Assembly (NCBI GenBank): GCA_030528325.1
Contig: JAUMZD010000004.1
Location: 51,825 to 115,824 of the forward strand
Origin: Lautropia sp.
GTDB lineage: Bacteria; Pseudomonadota; Gammaproteobacteria; Burkholderiales; Burkholderiaceae_E
Length of the DNA stretch: 64,000 bases
Direction of reading: 5' to 3'
Every line of letters starts with the position of its first letter. Positions within the stretch are counted from its first letter, which is position 1. This document shows positions 41,841 through 50,702 of the stretch, piece after piece. The notes under the pieces were generated by a model that was not told the origin of the DNA, searched no databases, and was given only the letters and a program-made list of their open reading frames with translations. The position numbers were made by a program, and so were the translations under genes.

Positions 41841-44206
41841 CAGCGTGATTTGTTCCGTGCCGAGGCGAAGGCCATCGCCAGGGCGCTCTGGCCCTGTTCC
41901 GGCTGTCGGGCAGGGCGGGCGCCACCTCCGTCACGCCGGCCCTGGCGCGGCCCCTGGACGCCACGCGGGCCGTTGCCGCCCGGGCCTGTGTCGCCGCGTG
42001 CGCCGGGCGTGTCCGACATCCGCATCGTCAACGCGATCCGCTGGCGCTTGATGTCCACGTCCAGCACCTTGACCCGAACCAGATCCCCGGTCTTGACGAC
42101 CTGATGGGGGTCTTTCACGAAGTTCTCGGACAGCGCCGAGATGTGGACAAGGCCGTCCTGGTGCACGCCGATGTCCACGAAGGCACCGAAATTGGCCACA
42201 TTGGTGACGACCCCTTCCAGTGTCATGCCGGGTTGCAGGTCTTCCAGCCGCTCGACCCCTTCCTTGAAGGTGGCGGTCTTGAACTCGGGGCGCGGATCAC
42301 GGCCCGGCTTCTCCAGCTCCTTCAGGATGTCACGGATGGTGGGCAGGCCGAAGCGCTCGTCGGTGTAGCGCTCGGGATCCAGTTTCGAGATCACATCACG
42401 GTGTCCGACCACGTCCCGGATGCCGAGTTTCAGGTCGTTCAGCATCTTCTCGACCACCGGATAGGCCTCCGGGTGGACGGCCGAGGCGTCCAGTGGGTTG
42501 TCGCCGCCCTGGATGCGCAGGAAGCCCGCCGACTGCTGGAAGGCCTTCGCACCCAGCCGGCTCACGTCGAGCAGGGCCTTACGGTTGGGGAAGGGGCCGT
42601 TCTGGTCGCGGTGCCGGACGATGTTCTCGGCCAGCGAGCGGCCCAGGCCGGCGATGCGGGTGAGCAGCGGCACGCTGGCCGTGTTCAGGTCCACGCCCAC
42701 GCCGTTCACGCAATCCTCGACGACGGCATCGAGGGCCTTGGCCAGACGGGTCTGGCTCACATCATGCTGATACTGGCCGACACCGATCGCCTTGGGTTCG
42801 ATCTTGACCAGCTCGGCCAGCGGATCCTGAAGACGCCGGGCGATCGAGACGGCGCCACGCAGGCTGACATCCAGATCCGGAAATTCCAGCGCCGCCAGCT
42901 CGGAGGCCGAGTACACCGAGGCACCGGCTTCGGACACGACGGCCTTCGTCAGCTTCAGCTCGGGCCGGGCGCGGATCAGCTCAGCGACCAGCCTGTCGGT
43001 CTCGCGTGAGGCCGTGCCGTTGCCGATGGCCACCAGCGCCACGCCGTGGGTGGCGCAGAGTTTCGCCAGCGTGGCGAGCGAGCCATCGTGGTCGTTGCGC
43101 GGGGCATGCGGGTAGATGGTGGTGGTGGCCACCAGCTTGCCCGTGTCGTCCACCACGGCCACCTTCACACCGGTGCGCAGCCCGGGATCCAGACCCATCG
43201 TGACCCGGCGGCCGGCCGGCGCGGCCAGCAGCAGGTCCTTCACGTTCAGGCCGAAGACGCGGATGGCTTCTTCTTCGGCTTTCTCGCGCAGCGCCGTGAT
43301 CAGCTCGGTCTCGATCTGCCAGGCTAGCTTGATCTGCCAGGTCCAGCGCACGCTCTGCATCAGCCAGGCATCGGCGGGGCGTCCCTGGTTGCTGATGCCG
43401 GCGCGGCTGGCGATCTGCTGTTCGCACCAGCCCGGGCCGTCGGTGGCCTCGATTTCCTCGGGCAGCTTCAGCGAGAGCTGCAGCACTTCCTCGCGCCGGC
43501 CACGCAGCAGCGCGAGGGCGCGGTGCGAGGGGATCTCGGCAAGCGGCTCCTGATAATCGAAGTAGTCGGCAAACTTCGCGCCCTGATCGGCCTTGCCATC
43601 GGCGACCTTCGAGATCAGCACGCCCTGGGTCTGGATGCGCTCGCGCAGCCGGCCGACCAGATCGGCATCTTCGGCAAATCGCTCCATCAGGATCTGGCGG
43701 GCGCCATCCAGCGCCGCCTTGGCATCGGCCACGCCGGGGTTGTCGCCATCGGGCGTGCTGAAGGCGGGCTTCAGGAAGGCGGCGGCTTCTTCCTCGGGCT
43801 TGAGCTGCGGGTTGCTCAGCAGCAGGTCGGCCAGTGGTTCGAGGCCGGCCTCGCGTGCGATCTGTGCCTTCGTGCGGCGCTTTGGCTTGTAGGGCGCATA
43901 GAGATCTTCCAGGCGCTGTTTGCTGTCTGCCTCGTCGATGCGCCGGGCCAGCTCGGGCGTCATCTTGCCCTGTTCGTTGATCGAATCGATGATGGCCTGG
44001 CGGCGCTGATCCAGTTCGCGCAGATAGGTCAGTCGCTCGGCAAGCACCCGAAGCTGCGTGTCATCCAGGTTCCCCGTCACTTCCTTTCGGTAGCGGGCGA
44101 TGAAGGGGACGGTGGCGCCTTCATCCAGCAGTCCGATGGTGGCCAGCACCTGTTGGGGACGGATGGCAAGTTCGGCGGCAAGACGTTGTTCCAGCGGTAA
44201 TGGCAT
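41840..44206 (-). CDS. tex: Tex family RNA-binding transcriptional accessory protein
   Basis: ATG 44206 gives 788 residues, normal for Tex; the frame extends upstream without similarity. The N-terminal helical domain starts [20 protein letters not shown] and has the [20 protein letters not shown] signature. The YqgF-like domain includes [20 protein letters not shown]. HhH motifs ([20 protein letters not shown]) follow, and the C-terminal S1 domain is [21 protein letters not shown] tail of about 60 residues rich in Gly, Arg and Pro extends beyond S1. Tex binds structured nucleic acid and affects toxin gene expression and stress fitness in several proteobacteria. The upstream 298 bp (44207-44504) show no gene. 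Confidence 0.95.
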   Translation of the reverse strand: MPLPLEQRLAAELAIRPQQVLATIGLLDEGATVPFIARYRKEVTGNLDDTQLRVLAERLTYLRELDQRRQAIIDSINEQGKMTPELARRIDEADSKQRLEDLYAPYKPKRRTKAQIAREAGLEPLADLLLSNPQLKPEEEAAAFLKPAFSTPDGDNPGVADAKAALDGARQILMERFAEDADLVGRLRERIQTQGVLISKVADGKADQGAKFADYFDYQEPLAEIPSHRALALLRGRREEVLQLSLKLPEEIEATDGPGWCEQQIASRAGISNQGRPADAWLMQSVRWTWQIKLAWQIETELITALREKAEEEAIRVFGLNVKDLLLAAPAGRRVTMGLDPGLRTGVKVAVVDDTGKLVATTTIYPHAPRNDHDGSLATLAKLCATHGVALVAIGNGTASRETDRLVAELIRARPELKLTKAVVSEAGASVYSASELAALEFPDLDVSLRGAVSIARRLQDPLAELVKIEPKAIGVGQYQHDVSQTRLAKALDAVVEDCVNGVGVDLNTASVPLLTRIAGLGRSLAENIVRHRDQNGPFPNRKALLDVSRLGAKAFQQSAGFLRIQGGDNPLDASAVHPEAYPVVEKMLNDLKLGIRDVVGHRDVISKLDPERYTDERFGLPTIRDILKELEKPGRDPRPEFKTATFKEGVERLEDLQPGMTLEGVVTNVANFGAFVDIGVHQDGLVHISALSENFVKDPHQVVKTGDLVRVKVLDVDIKRQRIALTMRMSDTPGARGDTGPGGNGPRGVQGPRQGRRDGGGARPARQPEQGQSALAMAFASARNKSR

Positions 44207-44504
44207 AAGACGACGGTGAAGTGAAGCGGGAGGGGCAATGGCGGCCCTGCCTGATCCCTGTCGGCCTGATCTGCGTTTGCACCAGGCCCGATATGGTGGT
44301 GCGGGGAGAGGGGCAGGACTGGCCTGCGGGGGCGGCGAGATGCCGGTTGCATGTTGGTCGCCGCACCCGATGCAGGGGCGGCAGCATAGCAGGGATGCCT
44401 GCCGTTGGCAGAATGATGCAGGCTTTGGGCGTGGGGGCATGCAAAAGCCCTGCGGGAGCGCCAGGGTGTGCCATAATCTTCTGATTCCCGTCACGGGAAC
44501 GGAT

Positions 44505-44581
44505 GGGCCGTTAGCTCAGTTGGTCAGAGCAGAGGACTCATAATCCTTTGGTCGTTGGTTCGAGCCCAACACGGCCCACCA
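44505..44581 (+). tRNA. tRNA with CAU anticodon (Ile2 or elongator Met)
   Basis: The 77-nt gene folds as a cloverleaf: acceptor GGGCCGT with ACGGCCC, D arm GCTC and GAGC, anticodon stem GAGGA and TCCTT around CTCATAA (anticodon CAT at 44539-44541), T arm GTTGG and CCAAC with TTCGAGC loop, and an encoded CCA. The TTAGCTCAG and CTTTGGTCG stretches resemble tRNA-Ile2, whose C34 is changed to lysidine by TilS, but elongator tRNA-Met cannot be excluded from the sequence alone. A CATAAT hexamer at 44472-44477 may be the -10 box. Confidence 0.95.
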
Positions 44582-44791
44582 TCTTCTGCCGGGGCCGCTA
44601 CCGTCCGGCGGGTTGTCTCCGCTTCCTCCCTCCCTTTTCGCCTTTCCCGGCATCGCATGATGTCCGCGGCCTGTCATGCCCGTGGCCTTTCATGGCCCTT
44701 AGAGCGTGGCCCGACGCTTTCGACCGGGCGTCAGATATCCTGCCGGGCCTTCTGCCCTGACACGCATGTCCGCCGTTGGGCTGACGGTCTC
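44582..44791 (+). other. Gap after tRNA, no supported gene
   Basis: No open frame with family similarity is present. A TAGAGCGTGGC at 44700-44710 matches the start of repeat A4 and may be a solo tip of family A. I see no terminator with a T-tract after the tRNA. Together with the repeats at 44792-45228 this forms a gene-free stretch reaching the hns promoter. Confidence 0.4.
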
Positions 44792-45062
44792 TAGAGCGTG
44801 TCATGCACTTATTCGTCCCCGCGAAAGCCCCTCTGGGCGTGCAGAACAAGGCGCCAAGCCCGCAGAATCCTCAATGGCTTCAAGGGGTTGGCAACGCAGT
44901 GCTGCGCGCCCAGAGGGGCTTTCCCTCCGGGCTGGCCCCAAAACCGCGCGTTGCCGGCGTTGCCACGCTTGATAAGGCAGCCAGCCTTACCGGCGCGTGG
45001 CGCCTTGTCAACACGCGGTTTTGGGGCCAGCGCGGGGACGAATAAGTGCATAACACGCTCTA
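44792..45062. repeat. Family A, full element A2 with inverted termini (271 bp)
   Basis: The element begins TAGAGCGTGTCATGCACTTA and ends with the inverted TAAGTGCATAACACGCTCTA. The termini match over about 32 bp, with one mismatch. Inside, AAAGCCCCTCTGGGCG at about 44824 and the inverted CGCCCAGAGGGGCTTT ending near 44921 form a second inverted pair, and two further GC-rich inverted pairs occur in the right half. It has no coding capacity. Terminal TA and nested palindromes suggest a miniature inverted-repeat element moved by a transposase that targets TA, though no transposase is in the window. Confidence 0.85.
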
Positions 45063-45228
45063 GGAGCTTGGGCGGTAGGAAAGTCGCGGGCTGCAAACCG
45101 GCCGCGCCGGCCCATGTTGCACCCGCTTCTTGCCCCATGGCACCCGCTATGGGGCGGCGAATCGGGCACAAACTGTGCCCGACGGGGCCGATTTTCGCCT
45201 TCGCGATTCCTACCGCCCAGGCTCCTCA
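45061..45228 (+). repeat. Repeat family B, full copy B2 (168 bp)
   Basis: It is nearly identical to B1 (14398-14564). The left arm has GGCGGTAGGAA and the right arm TTCCTACCGCC, where B1 has GGCGGCAGGAA and TTCCTGCCGCC. T45076 and A45212 have therefore changed together and the pairing is kept. The left TA is shared with repeat A2; the right end reads CTCCTCA rather than CTCCTA. Confidence 0.85.
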
Positions 45229-45335
45229 GGGGCAGGCGGTCTGCAGGGCAGGGTGCTGAACCCCGTTCCGAGGCTGATGGATAACCCCAGCATATTCCGG
45301 AAGTGTGCAGCTTTTGTTAATGAAACGCTTTGTTT

Positions 45336-45373
45336 TTATACAATTGGCGATTAGGGTAATTACCCTGTATAAC
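45336..45373 (+). promoter_or_regulatory. hns promoter with palindromic operator in the spacer
   Basis: TTGGCG at 45344-45349 and TATAAC at 45368-45373 are 18 bp apart. The spacer holds a perfect palindrome AGGGTAATTACCCT at 45353-45366. An outer inverted pair, TTATACA (45336-45342) and TGTATAA (45366-45372), overlaps both. A repressor bound here would block polymerase directly. The surrounding 45290-45440 is clearly AT-rich, as expected for H-NS self-binding. Confidence 0.55.
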
Positions 45374-45447
45374 CGCTGATGGGTGATCAATCGGGTAGAA
45401 TTGGCGTATTCTTCAGGCAGGTTCTTCATTAAAGGATATTTACTTCG

Positions 45448-45846
45448 ATGACTTCCCTGATCGATCTCAACCGCCAAATCGCCAAGCTGCAAAAGCAGGC
45501 TGACGCCATCAAGAATCGTGAAAAGAAGGGCGTCATCGAGCGTATCCGTCAGCAGATCATTCAATATGACCTGACGCCTGCGGAACTGTTCTCGGAGGCG
45601 CCGGCACGGCGTGGGCGTCGCGCTGCCGCCGCTGGTGCGGACGTCCTGTCCGCACCGTCTGTGGTGCGTTCCCGTCGGGGGCGTCCAACGGGCGCGGTAT
45701 CACGCAAGCCCGTGCCCATCCGCTACCGGGATGAAGAAGGCAATACCTGGACGGGCCGTGGCAAGACACCGAACTGGCTGAAGGCGCACATCGACAGTGG
45801 GCGACGTTCGGAAGAGTTTCTGGTGAGCGAGGATGATGAGGGTTGA
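45448..45846 (+). CDS. H-NS family nucleoid-associated protein
   Basis: The 132-residue protein has an N-terminal coiled coil for oligomerisation (LNRQIAKLQKQADAIKNREKK, about 6-26), a flexible Ala/Arg linker (about 50-80) that includes RSRRGRPTGAVSRKP, and the C-terminal DNA-binding domain with YRDEEGNTWTGRGKTPNWL, the form of the H-NS core common in Burkholderiales (BpH3/Bv3F-like). It silences AT-rich DNA. The TTATACA/TGTATAA and AGGGTAATTACCCT palindromes in its promoter suggest tight, perhaps autogenous, control. It is followed by a lipoprotein gene with almost no gap. Confidence 0.93.
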   Translation: MTSLIDLNRQIAKLQKQADAIKNREKKGVIERIRQQIIQYDLTPAELFSEAPARRGRRAAAAGADVLSAPSVVRSRRGRPTGAVSRKPVPIRYRDEEGNTWTGRGKTPNWLKAHIDSGRRSEEFLVSEDDEG

Positions 45847-45853
45847 GCACGCC

Positions 45854-46498
45854 ATGATCCACCGTCTGCCCCGGAATCTGTCGGCCGCACTGCTGGTGGG
45901 TCTGGTGCTCGGAGGGTGTGCCACGCCCCAGCAGGCCCAGATCACCACCTTTCACCAGTCCGGCGTCACCGCGCAGGCATGGGCTGGCAAGCGTTTCGTG
46001 ATCCAGCCGCTGGCCGCCCAGCGGGACAGCCTGGCTTTCTCGAACTATGCCGGGGCTGTTCGTGCCGGTCTGCAAAAGCATGGTCTGGTTCCGGTATCCG
46101 GCCTGTCGGAGGCCGATCTGGCGGTCAGCTTCGACTACGATTCGGCAAGCACGTCCACGTCGGAAAGCCAGGGCACATCCAGCCGGGTCTCCGTGGGGGT
46201 CGGAGGCGGCTACCGGACAGGTTGGGGGATTGGCATTGGCGTACCGATTGGTGGCTCATCGTCGGTGACGACCTATTACCGGCACCAGCTGCAACTGTTC
46301 ATCCATCAGATCCAGCCGGGGCCGGATCGTGCGCCGTCGGTTGGCAGTCGCCTGTATGAATCCACCATCGTCACGCAGGCCGAGTCGGCTGCCATCGCAC
46401 CGCAGATGCCGGGCCTGATCGAGGCCTTGCTCGCCGATTTCCCGGGACAGAACGGCAAGACGCGAACGGTGGAGATTCCTGCGGCCCGGGCGGAGTGA
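45854..46498 (+). CDS. DUF4136-type lipoprotein
   Basis: I start at ATG 45854 (214 residues); ATG 45833 overlaps the H-NS gene and is an alternative. The signal peptide ends in a lipobox, LVLGGC, so the protein should be lipid-anchored, probably in the outer membrane. The body has TAQAWAGKRFVIQPLAAQRD, LAFSNYAGAVRAGLQKHGL and a Gly/Ser-rich beta region (VGVGGGYRTGWGIGIGVPIG), the pattern of DUF4136 proteins. The function is unknown. It starts 7 bp after the hns stop, so it is likely co-transcribed. Confidence 0.85.
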   Translation: MIHRLPRNLSAALLVGLVLGGCATPQQAQITTFHQSGVTAQAWAGKRFVIQPLAAQRDSLAFSNYAGAVRAGLQKHGLVPVSGLSEADLAVSFDYDSASTSTSESQGTSSRVSVGVGGGYRTGWGIGIGVPIGGSSSVTTYYRHQLQLFIHQIQPGPDRAPSVGSRLYESTIVTQAESAAIAPQMPGLIEALLADFPGQNGKTRTVEIPAARAE

Positions 46499-46591
46499 CA
46501 GGGAGGCAGGGGGCTTTCCGATCGGGGGGCTTTCCGGTGCCGCTTCCCGGTTCGAATCAGGCTTCAAGGGCAGAACCAGGCTCCAAGGGCG

Positions 46592-46630
46592 AAAAAAAAG
46601 CGGGTTGTCCATCCAGATGAACCAACCCGC
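46592..46630 (-). terminator. Rho-independent terminator, minus strand
   Basis: A stem of about 15 bp with few mismatches and a loop of 2-6 nt precedes an uninterrupted run of eight T residues on the minus strand. The opposite side has no T-tract, so it does not serve the lipoprotein gene on the plus strand. Confidence 0.8.
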
Positions 46631-46670
46631 CAATCCAAGCTCAGGAGAGAAAGAAACCCCATGACAGCGT
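46592..46670 (-). ncRNA. Candidate small RNA ending in an intrinsic terminator
   Basis: Read on the minus strand, a CU-rich stretch GGTTTCTTTCTCTCCTGAGC (46641-46660) is followed by a hairpin, GCGGGTTG (46630-46623) with CAACCCGC (46607-46600) and an inner GTTCATC/GATGGAC stem, then eight T residues (46599-46592). No minus-strand gene lies upstream that could need this terminator. The stretch is complementary to Shine-Dalgarno sequences, as in many Hfq-type regulatory RNAs. The 5' end and promoter are not identified, so the right boundary is approximate. Confidence 0.5.
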
Positions 46671-46943
46671 GGTAATCGATTCGCTGTCCGGTGAGATGAT
46701 TGTGCGCCTTTCACGGTGCCAGGGGGCCGGTTTCAGGACCGGTGGTTGTCTTTTGCCGATGAAGGGTGATGGATCGCCTCGTCGTCGTCTGGCCTCCCAT
46801 GCGGTTTTCAGGGCAGTGTTGTTCGCGTTTGCCGTCAGTCTGTTTCGGCTGACCGGTAGCGGTCTTCATCATCGGGCGTGCAGGTCGGGGCGGATAGGCT
46901 ATACACCGTTCCAACTGCTGTGACGGGCGGACAGCCCGAAGCC

Positions 46944-47363
46944 ATGATGCCCGACGCCACGCAAGGTTCTTCCTCCTCTTTCCATCCGGATCCATCCGGT
47001 CTGGCCGCGCTGCCTGCTGCCGCGTGCCCCGAAGTCGCCCAGGGGGCAGTTGACGGCACCGGGGAACGGGGCGTCCGACGGGGTGCGGCCGACGCGGCGC
47101 GACATCAGGGAGTCGGAAAACCCGGCTCGGCCGTGTCTGCGAGGGCGGGCATGGGGGAGAAGATGGATGCCCCCGATGCCGATACGGAGATGCTGGGGCT
47201 CGAACCCAGTGCCATCGTCGGCTCGCAGTTCACGTTCGAGCAGATCTGCGCCTTCGGTCTGGCCATGGGGTGGGGCGACAGGCCATTGTCCTTCGTGGTG
47301 AAGAACTGGATGGACTCCCGGCCGGTCTTCGCGCTGGAGGATTACATCACGCTGCCGCGCTGA
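46944..47363 (+). CDS. Hypothetical protein
   Basis: I do not recognise this gene. From ATG 46944 it has 139 residues; the frame is open from 46878. The first two thirds are low-complexity Ala/Gly/Pro. The last 45 residues ([20 protein letters not shown] onward to EDYITLPR) look like a folded, conserved-type segment with aromatic residues and normal codon use. It sits between the small RNA candidate and the fumC promoter and has no clear ribosome site. It may be a small regulatory or membrane-associated protein, or a shorter gene starting inside this frame. The 46671-46943 stretch before it holds nothing I can support. Confidence 0.5.
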   Translation: MMPDATQGSSSSFHPDPSGLAALPAAACPEVAQGAVDGTGERGVRRGAADAARHQGVGKPGSAVSARAGMGEKMDAPDADTEMLGLEPSAIVGSQFTFEQICAFGLAMGWGDRPLSFVVKNWMDSRPVFALEDYITLPR

Positions 47364-47421
47364 GCCGGCTTGTGCCGGTTCATCTGAAGGGTGCGATGTC
47401 CGAGCGGGGTTCGGGGCGCGT

Positions 47422-47450
47422 TTGCCCATCCCGCCGATGGCTTCTATAGT
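47422..47450 (+). promoter_or_regulatory. Sigma-70 promoter of fumC
   Basis: TTGCCC at 47422-47427 and TATAGT at 47445-47450 have the ideal 17-bp spacing. Transcription from near 47457 gives an 85-nt leader ending in AAGGAAGGAG before the fumC ATG. Confidence 0.65.
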
Positions 47451-47541
47451 ACGGAATGTAATATTTGTCTGCGGCTGCCGGGCAAGCGCTGCCGGTGGGC
47501 CGTGTTCCGTATCGATCAAGAACCAAGGAAGGAGCATCCTC

Positions 47542-48930
47542 ATGTCTGACGCCGTTCGCATGGAACGCGACACCTTCGGCGACATTGCCGTTCCCGCCGA
47601 CCGCCTGTGGGGCGCGCAAACGCAGCGTTCGCTGCAGAACTTCAAGATCTCGACCGAAAAGCAGTCGCCGGAGCTGATCCGTGCGCTGGCCACGGTCAAG
47701 CGCGCGGCCGCCACGGTGAACGCCGCATTGGGCCAGCTGGCGGCCGACAAGGCCCGTGCCATCGAGGCCGCGGCCGATGAGGTGCTGGCGGGCAAGCATG
47801 ATGGCGAATTCCCGCTGGCCGTCTGGCAGACGGGCTCGGGCACCCAGACGAACATGAACCTGAACGAGGTGCTGGCCAACCGGGGCAGCGAGCTGATGGG
47901 CGGCGAGCGGGGCGAGTCGCGCAAGATTCACCCGAATGACGACGTGAACCGTGGCCAGTCCTCGAACGACGTGTTCCCGACCGCGATGAACGTGGCCGTG
48001 GCCGTGGCCATCCGCGAGAACCTGATGCCGTCGCTGACGCAGCTGCGTGACACCCTGAAAGCCAAGTCCGAAGCCTTCAGGGATATCGTGAAGATCGGCC
48101 GTACCCACCTGCAGGATGCCACTCCGCTGACGCTGGGCCAGGAATTTTCGGGCTATGTTGCCCAGCTGAATCATGGCCTGAAGCATCTGGACGATGCATT
48201 GCCCCATCTGGAAGAGCTGGCACAGGGCGGCACCGCCGTGGGCACGGGCCTGAACGCTCACCCCGAGTTTGCCGTGAAGGTGGCAGAGGAAATCGCCCGG
48301 CTGACGGGCGTGCCTTTCAAGACTGCGCCCAACAAGTTCGAGGCGCTGGCCGCGGCCGATGCGCAGGTTCACATGCATGGTGTGCTGAAGACGATCGCCG
48401 CCTCGCTCTTCAAGCTGGCCAACGATGTGCGCTGGCTGGCCAGTGGCCCGCGTTCGGGTCTGGGTGAGCTGACCATTCCCGAGAACGAGCCGGGCAGCTC
48501 GATCATGCCGGGCAAGGTCAACCCGACCCAGTGCGAAGCGCTGACGATGGCCTGCGCCCAGGTCTTCGGCAACGACGTGGCCGTGAACGTGGGTGGTGCC
48601 TCGGGCAACTTCGAGCTGAACGTCTATCGCCCGATGATCGTGCACAACCTGCTGCAGTCGGTACGCCTGCTGGCCGATGGCGCCCGCAGCTTCAACGACA
48701 ATTGCGCCATCGGCATCGAGCCGAACCACCAGCGGATCGGTCAGCTGATGGAACAGTCGCTGATGCTGGTGACGGCGCTGAACCCGCACATCGGTTACGA
48801 CAAGGCCGCCCAGATCGCCAAGAAGGCGCACAAGGAAGGCACGACGCTGAAGGCCTCCGCGCTGGCGCTGGGTTATGTGACCGAAGCACAGTTCGACGAA
48901 TGGGTTCGGCCCGAGAAGATGGTGGGCTGA
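47542..48930 (+). CDS. fumC: Class II fumarate hydratase
   Basis: FumC interconverts fumarate and malate in the citric acid cycle and is the oxygen-stable iron-independent class. ATG 47542 follows a strong AAGGAAGGAG site and gives 462 residues. Signatures include [74 protein letters not shown] and the superfamily signature [20 protein letters not shown] near residue 317. All active-site blocks are complete. It has its own promoter. The 11-bp unit GATGGTGGGCT is duplicated in tandem across the stop codon, a minor slippage trace. Confidence 0.97.
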   Translation: MSDAVRMERDTFGDIAVPADRLWGAQTQRSLQNFKISTEKQSPELIRALATVKRAAATVNAALGQLAADKARAIEAAADEVLAGKHDGEFPLAVWQTGSGTQTNMNLNEVLANRGSELMGGERGESRKIHPNDDVNRGQSSNDVFPTAMNVAVAVAIRENLMPSLTQLRDTLKAKSEAFRDIVKIGRTHLQDATPLTLGQEFSGYVAQLNHGLKHLDDALPHLEELAQGGTAVGTGLNAHPEFAVKVAEEIARLTGVPFKTAPNKFEALAAADAQVHMHGVLKTIAASLFKLANDVRWLASGPRSGLGELTIPENEPGSSIMPGKVNPTQCEALTMACAQVFGNDVAVNVGGASGNFELNVYRPMIVHNLLQSVRLLADGARSFNDNCAIGIEPNHQRIGQLMEQSLMLVTALNPHIGYDKAAQIAKKAHKEGTTLKASALALGYVTEAQFDEWVRPEKMVG

Positions 48931-48991
48931 TGGTGGGCTGATCGCCCAGGCGGTGGGGTGTTTTTGAGCTTCGATCAGTTACAATCATTGG

Positions 48992-50677
48992 ATGACGTTG
49001 TCAACTGATCAAGCGCCCAAGGGCGCTGACGGCCAGCCTGTGGCCGCACATTCCGCCGACGAACCGTCCGCGCCCGCCACTGCTGCTGTCGCTGCCGCGG
49101 CAATGGATGATGCCCTGACATCAGCGCCCCCTGAGGCAAAGCCCTCACCTGCGGCAGCCGGGCAGGCAGTGGATGGAACCACCAGCGTGTCCGAGGCCGC
49201 CTTGCCGCTGTTCAGCGACTTCGGCCTGCATCCTGACATTCTTCGCGCCATCACCGAGGCCGGTTATACCCGGCCCACGCCCATTCAGGCGGCAGCGATC
49301 CCGGTCGTGATGACTGGCCAGGATGTGATGGCGGCCGCCCAGACCGGCACGGGCAAGACGGCCGGTTTCTCGCTGCCGATCATCCATGCGCTGATGCCGA
49401 CGGCCAGTCACAGTGCATCGCCGGCCCGGCATCCGGTGCGGGCGCTGATCATCGCGCCCACCCGGGAACTGGCCGACCAGATCCACGACAACGTGAAGGG
49501 TTATTGCCGCTTCACGCCGCTACGTTCGGCCGCCGTGTTCGGCGGCGTGGACATGCAGCCGCAGATGACCGCCCTGCGTCAGGGGGTCGAAATCCTGATC
49601 GCGACGCCTGGGCGCCTGCTTGATCATGTGCAGCAGAAGTCGGTGAACCTGTCGCAGGTGCAGCTGCTGGTGCTGGATGAGGCCGACCGCATGCTCGACA
49701 TGGGTTTCCTGCCCGACATCCAGCGCATCATCAACCTGCTGTCGCCGCGGCGTCAGAACCTGATGTTCTCGGCCACCTTCTCGGACGAGATCCGCAAGCT
49801 GGCCAAGCGCTTTCTCAACAACCCGAAACTGATCGAGGTGGCCCGGCCCAACACGCTGGCCGAGAACGTCGAGCAGACGGTGTACCGTGTGGAATCCGAT
49901 GACCTGAAGCGTGACGCGGTGGCCTGGCTCATCCGCGAGCGTCAGATCGAGCAGGTCATCGTGTTCTCGAACACGAAGATCGGCGCGGGGCGTCTGGCGC
50001 GCCAGTTGCAGAAGGAGGGTTTGCAGGCCGAGGCCATCCACGGTGACAAATCGCAGCAGGAACGGCTTCAGACGCTGGAAGGCTTCAAGCAGGGCAGCAT
50101 CAAGGTGCTGGTCGCCACGGACGTGGCAGCCCGGGGTCTGGACATTGCCGAGCTGCCGGCCGTCATCAACTACGATCTGCCGCATTCGCCCGAAGACTAT
50201 GTGCATCGCATCGGCCGCACGGGTCGTGCAGGTGCGTCCGGCATGGCGCTGTCGCTGATGAGTGCGCGCGACCAGAAGGCGCTGGCCGAGATCGAGAAGC
50301 TGACGAAGCGTTCGCTGAAGGTGGAGGCGCTGGCGACGTCGCTGATCGCCCCGCCAACGGCGCGCGGCCGGGGACGTGATCGGGACGACCGGGGTGCCGG
50401 GCGTCGTGGTCGCGTCGATCGGGGGGATGGGGCTTTCGGTGGGCGTGGGCCCGGCCGTCATGCCGAGCGGGGCGGGCGGCAAGGGGCTGCACGGCCGCTC
50501 GCCGACGATCCGCTGTTCCATGCGCCGTATGTGTATGTGCCGTCGACGGAGACTGCGCCGGCAGGGGGCGCTGATGGTGCCCGGGTGGCGCAAGCCTTGA
50601 AACGTCAGCCGGGCATCGTCGGGGCGGGACGTCGTCCTGTACGCAAGCTTGCCGTGCTGTTGGGCGGAGCGGGGTGA
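48992..50677 (+). CDS. rhlE: DEAD-box RNA helicase, RhlE-like
   Basis: The 561-residue helicase has a core of about 370 residues after an Ala/Pro/Ser-rich N-terminal extension of about 73. Motifs in order: Q motif FSDFGLHPDILRAITEAGYT, motif I AQTGTGKTAGF, Ia APTRELADQI, Ib TPGRLLDH, II VLDEADRMLDMGF, III SATFSDEI, then ARGLDIAELPAVINYDLP, and VI HRIGRTGRAG. The C-terminus (about 450-561) is Arg/Gly-rich, typical of RhlE. It acts on RNA in ribosome assembly or decay. The stop codon borders a family B repeat tip. Confidence 0.93.
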   Translation: MTLSTDQAPKGADGQPVAAHSADEPSAPATAAVAAAAMDDALTSAPPEAKPSPAAAGQAVDGTTSVSEAALPLFSDFGLHPDILRAITEAGYTRPTPIQAAAIPVVMTGQDVMAAAQTGTGKTAGFSLPIIHALMPTASHSASPARHPVRALIIAPTRELADQIHDNVKGYCRFTPLRSAAVFGGVDMQPQMTALRQGVEILIATPGRLLDHVQQKSVNLSQVQLLVLDEADRMLDMGFLPDIQRIINLLSPRRQNLMFSATFSDEIRKLAKRFLNNPKLIEVARPNTLAENVEQTVYRVESDDLKRDAVAWLIRERQIEQVIVFSNTKIGAGRLARQLQKEGLQAEAIHGDKSQQERLQTLEGFKQGSIKVLVATDVAARGLDIAELPAVINYDLPHSPEDYVHRIGRTGRAGASGMALSLMSARDQKALAEIEKLTKRSLKVEALATSLIAPPTARGRGRDRDDRGAGRRGRVDRGDGAFGGRGPGRHAERGGRQGAARPLADDPLFHAPYVYVPSTETAPAGGADGARVAQALKRQPGIVGAGRRPVRKLAVLLGGAG

Positions 50678-50695
50678 CTTTCCTGCCGCCTAGGT
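50677..50695 (-). repeat. Family B tip at the rhlE stop codon
   Basis: GACTTTCCTGCCGCC (overlapping the TGA stop at 50675-50677) matches the left arm of family B read in reverse. The match ends at CTAGG. It lies between the convergent rhlE and gluQ genes and has no partner arm. Confidence 0.55.
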
Positions 50696-50702
50696 CTGCT
50701 GG

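Noticed and set aside
44207..44494. Upstream extension of tex
   Set aside because: The added 96 residues have no similarity to Tex, and ATG 44206 gives the usual N-terminus.
46661..46675. Four-codon frame ATGACAGCGTGGTAA preceded by AGGAGAGAAAG
   Set aside because: It is too short to support. The purine-rich run before it is better explained as the complement of the CU-rich candidate small RNA.
46704..46730. TGGCAC on the minus strand resembling a sigma-54 -24 element
   Set aside because: No GC-containing -12 element is at the required spacing.
48917..48940. Tandem duplication of GATGGTGGGCT at the fumC stop codon
   Set aside because: It is only two units and most simply replication slippage; it does not change the protein.
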